A stretch of 64,000 bases of DNA, from positions 41,732 through 105,731 of the forward strand of contig NZ_JAKOIW010000018.1 in assembly GCF_022206305.1 (NCBI RefSeq), read 5' to 3'. The first letter of the stretch is position 1. Every line of letters starts with the position of its first letter. Shown here piece after piece: positions 58,411 through 64,000 of the stretch. A program made the translations under genes and the position numbers. The DNA is from Gordonia sp. 'Campus' (lineage in GTDB: Bacteria > Actinomycetota > Actinomycetes > Mycobacteriales > Mycobacteriaceae). The notes beneath the pieces were generated by a model. The model saw nothing but the letters and a program-made list of their open reading frames with translations, was not told the origin of the DNA and did no database searches.

Positions 58411-59634
58411 ATGGACGCGGCAGCAGTGACCGGGGCACGAAACTGGGATTCCGTGCGGGAGCGGCATCCCGAACGCGTCGCACGTCTCGAGGCCGGTCTG
58501 GTGCAGGGCGACCCGCTGGCCGACGCCGTCATCGTCGAGGCCCGGCAGCAGGGCATCTCGTTCTCCACACTCGTCGCACTGCTGGAAGCGAACACCGAAA
58601 CCGACACCCCGACCGATCCGGATCATCTCGAGATGCCGGCATCGATGGCTCGACTGTTGGAGGTGGCCGGCGAGCCACCGCCGTGGTTCGACCCCGCGTT
58701 CGCGGCGGCGGGGGCACGCGCCTGGTGGCGCTTCGGGACGTTGCAGTCGTCGACGCTCTACCAGTCGCTGATCTACGGGTTCAAGGCGCAGGGTTTCGTC
58801 CGGCCGCTGGTGGCGACGGGCCGTCTCGGGTCGGGTACCCGCGATCGCGTGCAGTCGACCGCGCGGTGGGTCGCCGAGGCGACCACACCGGGGTCGATGC
58901 TGCCCGGTCATCCGGGTTGGGTGGCGACCCTGCGAATCCGATTGCTGCACGCCTACATTCGTGATGTCCTGCGGCACCCCGTCGACGACGCCGAGGGTTG
59001 GGATGAGGGCGAGTGGGGTGCGCCGATCAACCAGACGTACTCGGTCATGACGATCTCCTGTGGGTTCCTCGCGCTGCCGCTCGTCGTGGCCCGCGACTTC
59101 GGCATCCACTACAGCAGTGCCGAACAGGAGGCGATCACCCATCTGTGGCGGTGGATCGGCTGGGTGATCGGCGTCGACGACGACCTGCTCCCGCCCAGCT
59201 ACGCCGACGCGCGTGAATTGTTCCAGGTGGCAGGCGAATTCGAGCTCCGCCCGGACGACTCGTCGAAGATCCTCATCAAGGCGCTGCTGCGCGAGGGGTA
59301 CGACCTACCGGGTGTGGTCCACAGCGCGGCGCCGGTCCCCGTGCCGGGGCTGCTGGTGTCCGCGGTGGACACGTTGACCAGGCCGTTGCTCATGTCGTCG
59401 TTCTCCGCGATCAGCACCCGCTGGGTCGAACGGCCCGTGGCGCGCCGGATGGGCTTGCGGCGGACGCCCCTGCATCACCTCGTCGACGTCGCGCGGCCCG
59501 CGGTCCGTCTGCGCGAGATCGCCCGCGCGACCGGACTCCTGGGGTCGGAGTCGACGGTGATCGAACGGGAACTGCGGACGGTGCGACGCGGACTCGGCAT
59601 GACCGAGGCGTCCGAAACATACCTGTCCGCCTGA
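58411..59634 (+). CDS. MpaB/Lcp-type oxygenase-family protein (DUF2236)
   Basis: A 407-residue helical protein of the DUF2236 group that includes latex-clearing oxygenase Lcp and MpaB, which are b-type haem enzymes. Landmarks are WWRFGTLQSSTLYQSLIYGF, RIRLLHAYIRDVL (candidate haem His), and NQTYSVMTISCGFLALPL. No twin-arginine signal is seen, unlike secreted Lcp. The substrate is unknown. It is transcribed away from the tRNA. Confidence 0.8.
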   Translation: MDAAAVTGARNWDSVRERHPERVARLEAGLVQGDPLADAVIVEARQQGISFSTLVALLEANTETDTPTDPDHLEMPASMARLLEVAGEPPPWFDPAFAAAGARAWWRFGTLQSSTLYQSLIYGFKAQGFVRPLVATGRLGSGTRDRVQSTARWVAEATTPGSMLPGHPGWVATLRIRLLHAYIRDVLRHPVDDAEGWDEGEWGAPINQTYSVMTISCGFLALPLVVARDFGIHYSSAEQEAITHLWRWIGWVIGVDDDLLPPSYADARELFQVAGEFELRPDDSSKILIKALLREGYDLPGVVHSAAPVPVPGLLVSAVDTLTRPLLMSSFSAISTRWVERPVARRMGLRRTPLHHLVDVARPAVRLREIARATGLLGSESTVIERELRTVRRGLGMTEASETYLSA

Positions 59635-59643
59635 TTGCTGATA

Positions 59644-59664
59644 ACTTAACGCCGTAAAGTCGAC
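59644..59664. promoter_or_regulatory. Palindrome and shared motif upstream of the second MmpL gene
   Basis: ACTTAACG-C-CGTAAAGT (59644-59660) is a palindrome with one mismatch, and it runs into GTAAAGTCGAC (59654-59664), which recurs exactly at 62739-62749. It is a candidate operator for the TetR encoded at 62009. Confidence 0.55.
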
Positions 59665-59683
59665 CGACGCGACAGGGGTCCGC

Positions 59684-61954
59684 ATGCTGGTCCGATTGAC
59701 ACGGCTTGTCATTTCCATGCCACGACGGGTGCTGCTCGGTGCACTCATCCTGCTCGTGGTCTGCGGCGCCTATGGTGCGACCGCTGCCGAACACCTCCTC
59801 GCCGGCGGGTACAGCGACCCGAACTCGGATTCGGCGCGCGCCGAGAGGGTCCTCGACGAGACCTTCAACCGCGGCGGCATTCAGGTGGTCCTCAAACTCG
59901 ACGGTCCCGACGGCGTCGACATCTCCAACGACGCGAACGCCCGCGCCGTCGGCGACGATCTCATCCGGGAGCTCCGCGAGAACGAGTACGTCCAGGATCA
60001 GATCCTCTCCGTCTGGGCCGACCCGGCGCTCGACACAGCCCTGGTCAGTCGAGACCGGACGTCGACGCTGATCATCGCCTCGCTGGACGGCGGTGAGGAT
60101 CTCGCACCGGCGCGCGCGGTGGAGATCGAGGACGCCCTGTCCGGCGTCCGCGACGGGATCAGCGTCCGCGTGGGAGGTCAGGCCCTCGTGTTCTCGCAGG
60201 TCAACGATCAAACGGCATCGGATCTGCTCGTCGCCGAGGCGATCGCGATCCCGATCACGTTCGTCGTACTGATCTTCATCTTCGGCGGATTGCTCGCCGC
60301 GGCCCTGCCGGTCGGCATCGGCATCGCCTCGATCATCCTCACCTTCGCCCTGCTGCGCGTCATCGGTTCGGCCACCGACGTGTCGGTGTTCGCGCTGAAT
60401 CTCACGACTGCGATGGGTCTCGCCCTTGCGATCGACTACACGCTGCTGCTGCTCACGCGATATCGCGAAGAAGTGGAACGGGGACTGGCCCGCCCCGACG
60501 CCATCGTGCGCACCCTCGCCACCGCGGGACGGACCGTCGCGTTCTCGGCCGTGACCGTCGCGCTGTCGTTGAGCGCGCTCGTGCTGTTCCCGCAGTACTT
60601 CTTGCGCTCCTTCGCATTCGCCGGTCTCGGCGTCGTCGCCGTGGCAGCGGTGTCCGCGCTGGTTCTGACGCCGGCGGTCCTGATGCTGCTCGGCGACCGC
60701 ATCGACGCATTCGACGCCCGCAAACCTGCGCGGCGGCTGCTGCGGCTCCCGGCACCCCGGCCACGCGAACCCGAGGAGACGTGGTGGTATCGCCTGGTGC
60801 AGTGGGTGCTGCGCCACGCCCTCTCGGTGGCCCTCGCGGTCACGCTGTTCCTCCTCGTCCTCGGCGCGCCGTTCCTCTCGATCAAGCTCGGATTCCCCGA
60901 CGACCGCGTGCTGCCCGAATCGGCGAGCTCGCACTCGATCCAGCAGGAGATCCGCGACGACTTCGACGACGATCTGTCCGCCGCGGTCACCATCGTCGTG
61001 CGGGGCCCGGTCGATCGGCAGTCCCTCGCCACCTACACCAGCGCACTGTCGGAGGTCGACGATGTGAACTCCGCCGGATCGTCGGCGGGAACGTTCGTCC
61101 GCGGCGCACCGGTCGCCCCGGGAAGCCCGGAGGACAGCCGCGACGACGTGCACGTGCTGAACGTGTCGACCGATCAGGACCCGATGAGCGACTCGGGCAT
61201 CGCCCAGCTCGACGAGCTGCGTGCGGTGGCGACGCCGGCCGGTACCGAGACCCTCTTCACCGGGTTGGCTGCCACGACCGACGACACCGTCGAGTCGATC
61301 TATGCGCACCTGCCGTGGGTTCTCGGCCTCATCGCGATCGCCACCTTCGTGCTGCTGTTCCTCTTCACCGGCAGCGTGGTGCTGCCGCTGAAGGCGTTGG
61401 CGCTCAACATCCTGTCGCTGTCGGCGACCTTCGGAGCGATGGTGTGGTTCTTCCAGGAGGGGCACCTCGGTGGCCTCGGCACCACCACGACGGACACCCT
61501 GAGTGCGACGATGCCGGTGCTGCTGTTCTGCGTCGCCTTCGGCTTGTCCATGGACTACGAGGTGTTCCTGCTCGGACGGATCCGTGAGGAGTGGCTGCGA
61601 TCGGATCGCACCCGAGCGGCGAGCGACCACGCCGTGGCGCTCGGGGTCGCGAGAACCGGCCGCGTCATCACCGCCGCCGCACTGCTGATGAGCATCGTCT
61701 TCGCCGCCATCGCCGCCTCGGAGGTCTCGTTCATGCGGATGTTCGGCGTCGGGTTGACCCTCGCCGTCCTGATGGACGCGACCCTGATCCGGATGTTCCT
61801 CGTACCAGCGTTCATGCGCCTGGCGGGCCGGGCCAACTGGTGGGCGCCGCGTCCGCTGCGCCGGCTGCACGACAAGATCGGTCTGACCGAGGAGCTCCCG
61901 GAGGCCGGTCACGAGGGAAAACCGGTGGCGACGACAACGCCGTCGAAGGTCTGA
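59684..61954 (+). CDS. MmpL-family membrane transporter
   Basis: A 756-residue RND/MmpL protein with two helix bundles, two extracytoplasmic loops, and the Asp-Tyr motifs GLALAIDYTLLLLTRYREE (repeat 1) and FGLSMDYEVFLLGRIREEW (repeat 2). It likely exports a lipid or siderophore-like compound. It is followed 54 bases later by a co-directional TetR gene that may repress it. Confidence 0.92.
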   Translation: MLVRLTRLVISMPRRVLLGALILLVVCGAYGATAAEHLLAGGYSDPNSDSARAERVLDETFNRGGIQVVLKLDGPDGVDISNDANARAVGDDLIRELRENEYVQDQILSVWADPALDTALVSRDRTSTLIIASLDGGEDLAPARAVEIEDALSGVRDGISVRVGGQALVFSQVNDQTASDLLVAEAIAIPITFVVLIFIFGGLLAAALPVGIGIASIILTFALLRVIGSATDVSVFALNLTTAMGLALAIDYTLLLLTRYREEVERGLARPDAIVRTLATAGRTVAFSAVTVALSLSALVLFPQYFLRSFAFAGLGVVAVAAVSALVLTPAVLMLLGDRIDAFDARKPARRLLRLPAPRPREPEETWWYRLVQWVLRHALSVALAVTLFLLVLGAPFLSIKLGFPDDRVLPESASSHSIQQEIRDDFDDDLSAAVTIVVRGPVDRQSLATYTSALSEVDDVNSAGSSAGTFVRGAPVAPGSPEDSRDDVHVLNVSTDQDPMSDSGIAQLDELRAVATPAGTETLFTGLAATTDDTVESIYAHLPWVLGLIAIATFVLLFLFTGSVVLPLKALALNILSLSATFGAMVWFFQEGHLGGLGTTTTDTLSATMPVLLFCVAFGLSMDYEVFLLGRIREEWLRSDRTRAASDHAVALGVARTGRVITAAALLMSIVFAAIAASEVSFMRMFGVGLTLAVLMDATLIRMFLVPAFMRLAGRANWWAPRPLRRLHDKIGLTEELPEAGHEGKPVATTTPSKV

Positions 61955-62008
61955 CGCCGAATACCTCTTGTCGGGGCCGACGATGGCAGTGCGGGACTCA
62001 GGAGTGCA

Positions 62009-62686
62009 GTGACGACACACAGACGGGCGCGATCACCTCGTGGATCCGGGGACATCCTGGCGGAGGAGATCATCGAGGCAGCCGGCGAACTCCTGGTCGA
62101 GAACGGGGACGACACCGCGATGTCCATCCGCGCCGTCGCCAACCGGGTGGGCGTCACCCCGCCGTCGATCTACCTGCACTTCGCCGACAAAGAGGCATTG
62201 CTCGACGCGGTGTGCGCCCGCTACTTCGAGCGGCTCGACGATGAGCTGGCCGCCGCATCGGAAGGGATCGACGACGCGCTCGAGCGAGCCCTCACCCAGG
62301 GCATGGCGTACGTGCGTTTCGCTGTGGCGACCCCGGTGCTCTATCGCGTCGCCTTCGGTAAGCCGACGTCGCCGGGGCATCCGTCGAAAGTGGACGAGGT
62401 ACTCGCGGCCAGTGCGTATTCGCGCTTCGTCGACACGATCACCCAGCTCGCCGACGAGGGCCTGTTCGACCATGCGGACATCGGGGACATCGTCGTCGAG
62501 CTCTGGGCCACCGCACACGGGATCGCGTCTCTGATGCTCACGAAACCCGACCTCCGGTGGGGCGACGACTTCGCCCGTGCCGAGATGACACTGAAGGCCG
62601 TGTGTCTCGGTCGGGCCGTGCTGGCGACGGGGCGGGTGTGCAACGACAACGACGCCACTCGATCGTGGTTGCGGGCGTTGCGGTAG
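62009..62686 (+). CDS. TetR-family regulator
   Basis: A 225-residue TetR protein with the helix-turn-helix near residues 20-65 (VGVTPPSIYLHFADKEALL) and a TetR_C-like sensor domain. GTG 62009 has AGGAG just upstream. It lies in tandem after the MmpL gene, and a motif in the MmpL promoter is repeated downstream of this gene, so it may control both flanking transcription units. Confidence 0.88.
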   Translation: MTTHRRARSPRGSGDILAEEIIEAAGELLVENGDDTAMSIRAVANRVGVTPPSIYLHFADKEALLDAVCARYFERLDDELAAASEGIDDALERALTQGMAYVRFAVATPVLYRVAFGKPTSPGHPSKVDEVLAASAYSRFVDTITQLADEGLFDHADIGDIVVELWATAHGIASLMLTKPDLRWGDDFARAEMTLKAVCLGRAVLATGRVCNDNDATRSWLRALR

Positions 62687-62738
62687 CCGCTGTTCCGGTC
62701 CGCGGCGTGGGTGTTCGCGACAGAAGAGTCAAGAGTCG

Positions 62739-62766
62739 GTAAAGTCGACTGCGACACGGTCGACTT
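62739..62766. promoter_or_regulatory. Inverted repeat and shared motif upstream of the BI-1 gene
   Basis: AAGTCGAC (62742-62749) and GTCGACTT (62759-62766) form an inverted repeat with a nine-base spacer; the left arm lies in GTAAAGTCGAC, also found before the MmpL gene. Confidence 0.5.
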
Positions 62767-62842
62767 GTGTCCTCGTCAGGGAACTCACAGGAACGACCTG
62801 ACGTTGAGACGGTATACATCCGTACCGATTAAGGAGCGCTTC

Positions 62843-63709
62843 GTGCGAGAGAGCAGCAATCCGGTGATGCGCGGCGTCGTCCGCGACAATCAATCCGGAT
62901 ACGCGGGTTTCGGGGCCGGCATGGCCGGCGCCGGCGCCGCCGCGAATCACTACGGTCAGGCCACTGACCCCTACACCCAGCCGGCACCACCGGCCACGCG
63001 TCAGCTCACGATCGACGACGTCGTCACCAAGACCGCGATCACGCTCGGAGTCCTGACCGTCGCCGCCGTGGCGACCTACTTCGCCATCAGCAGCCAGGCG
63101 ACCGAGTCCGCGCAGGCGGCTCTCGCGACCCCGCTGATGCTGGTCGGCGCCATCGCCGGCCTCGTCCTGGTCCTGGTCGCGAGCTTCGGCCGCAAGCAGG
63201 ACAACCCAGCCATCGTGCTGGCCTACGCAGCCTTCGAAGGTCTGTTCGTCGGTGCCATCTCGTTCGTCTTCGCGAACTGGGCCGTCGCCGGTGACACCTC
63301 CGCCGGGGCGCTGATCGGTCAAGCCGTTCTCGGCACCTTCGGTGTGTTCTTCGGCATGCTGTTCGTGTACAAGATCGGCGCCATCCGCGTGACGCCTCGA
63401 TTCACCCGCATGCTGTTCGCGGGCATGATCGGTGTGCTCGTCCTCATGCTGGGCAATCTGGTCATCGGGTTGTTCACCGGTGAAGCCGGCGTCCTCCGCG
63501 ACGGTGGTCCCATCGCGATCATCTTCTCGCTGGTCTGCATCGCGCTCGCCGCGTTCAGCTTCCTGCTCGACTTCGACGCCGCGGATCGCCTGATCCGTGC
63601 CGGCGCTCCCGAGCGGGCCGCCTGGGGCGTGGCACTCGGCCTGACCGTCACCCTGGTGTGGCTCTACGTCGAGATCCTGCGACTGCTGACCTACTTCAAC
63701 TCCGACTAG
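62843..63709 (+). CDS. Bax-inhibitor-1/YccA-family membrane protein
   Basis: A 288-residue protein with a Gly/Ala/Pro-rich cytoplasmic N-terminus (to about residue 55) followed by seven hydrophobic helices. FEGLFVGAISF and the C-terminal LDFDAADRLIRAGAPERAAW are typical of this family, which contains pH-sensitive calcium-leak channels. GTG 62843 has AAGGAG upstream; the frame opens earlier without support. Its stop overlaps the convergent thiolase stop (CTAG). Confidence 0.88.
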   Translation: MRESSNPVMRGVVRDNQSGYAGFGAGMAGAGAAANHYGQATDPYTQPAPPATRQLTIDDVVTKTAITLGVLTVAAVATYFAISSQATESAQAALATPLMLVGAIAGLVLVLVASFGRKQDNPAIVLAYAAFEGLFVGAISFVFANWAVAGDTSAGALIGQAVLGTFGVFFGMLFVYKIGAIRVTPRFTRMLFAGMIGVLVLMLGNLVIGLFTGEAGVLRDGGPIAIIFSLVCIALAAFSFLLDFDAADRLIRAGAPERAAWGVALGLTVTLVWLYVEILRLLTYFNSD

Positions 63710-64000
63710 TCGATCGACACGACACTGAGGCGTTCCAGCACCATCGCCATACCCTGCCCGCCGCCGACACACATCGACTCGATGCCGAACGTCTTGTCGT
63801 GGGTGCGGAGGTTGTTGAGCAGCGTCGTGGTGATGCGGGCGCCGGTCATGCCGAAGGGGTGCCCCAGTGCGATGGCGCCGCCGGACACGTTCAGCTTGTC
63901 GTGGTCGATGCCGAGCTCGGCTGCCGACCCGAGGACCTGAACCGCGAAGGCCTCGTTGATCTCCACGAGGTCGATGTCGGACAGCGACATCCCGGAGACC
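63706..64000 (-). CDS. Acetyl-CoA C-acetyltransferase (thiolase), C-terminal part
   Basis: Only the last about 97 residues lie in the window; the gene continues past base 64000. It shows NEAFAVQ, the catalytic His block [14 protein letters not shown] and the catalytic Cys in CVGGGQGMA, all intact. It belongs to the thiolases of beta-oxidation or of acetoacetyl-CoA formation. The stop is shared as CTAG with the convergent gene. Confidence 0.93.
   Translation of the reverse strand, partial: VSGMSLSDIDLVEINEAFAVQVLGSAAELGIDHDKLNVSGGAIALGHPFGMTGARITTTLLNNLRTHDKTFGIESMCVGGGQGMAMVLERLSVVSID

Overview
The window comes from the chromosome of a high-GC actinobacterium of the mycolic-acid group (Mycobacteriales), most probably Gordonia or a close relative. 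The evidence is two antigen-85-like mycolyltransferases, two MmpL-type transporters, a DesA3-like desaturase with its reductase, an F420-type luciferase-like oxidoreductase, a membrane-anchored Ser/Thr kinase, an MpaB/Lcp-type oxygenase and a WhiB protein. The genus is an inference from gene content; no rRNA lies in the window. No gene-free stretch exceeds about 300 bases.

Layout. 1-2.5 kb: fatty-acid desaturase (cut by the window edge) and its ferredoxin reductase, with a divergent TetR gene and a palindromic operator between them. 2.7-6.3 kb: an organosulfur operon (SsuD-like monooxygenase, SfnG, SfnB-like flavoprotein). 6.3-12.7 kb: a double TerD protein; a kinase translationally coupled to an exported SxxK serine-hydrolase-like lipoprotein, followed by its paralogue; a YibE/F membrane protein. 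12.8-17 kb: a second sulfur-type cluster with MetQ/I/N-like importer genes overlapping an NtaA/DszA-like monooxygenase. 17-24.9 kb: assorted enzymes, a monoacylglycerol-lipase-like hydrolase and the two mycolyltransferase-like esterases. 24.9-32.6 kb: aldehyde dehydrogenase, ABM monooxygenase, TetR-MmpL pair, LacI regulator and DHA2 efflux pump.

32.7-41.7 kb is a complete L-rhamnose catabolic locus: mutarotase, MFS importer, isomerase, kinase, bifunctional aldolase/lactaldehyde dehydrogenase and an FMN L-lactate dehydrogenase that would carry the lactate branch to pyruvate. LacI-type operator sequences lie at two of its promoter regions, and a divergent SDR gene shares one of them.

42.0-58.2 kb is an integrated mobile element of about 16.1 kb. 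It sits at the 3' end of a tRNA gene and is bounded by a 46-bp perfect direct repeat that is the tRNA 3' half. From the tRNA side it carries integrase, repressor, excisionase, a long minus-strand chain of small overlapping replication/regulatory genes (including a DnaB-N-like protein, a RecA-fold ATPase and a WhiB), then a 1.8-kilo-residue phage tape-measure protein followed by four small genes, and unknown cargo genes next to attL. I recognise no terminase, portal, major capsid, major tail protein or lysin. This makes it either a phage satellite with its own tape measure or a heavily reduced prophage, and it is the most interesting object in the window.

58.2-64 kb returns to the chromosome: a repeat-rich intergenic segment, MpaB-like oxygenase, MmpL plus TetR, a Bax-inhibitor-1/YccA-like membrane protein and the 3' end of a thiolase gene cut by the window edge.
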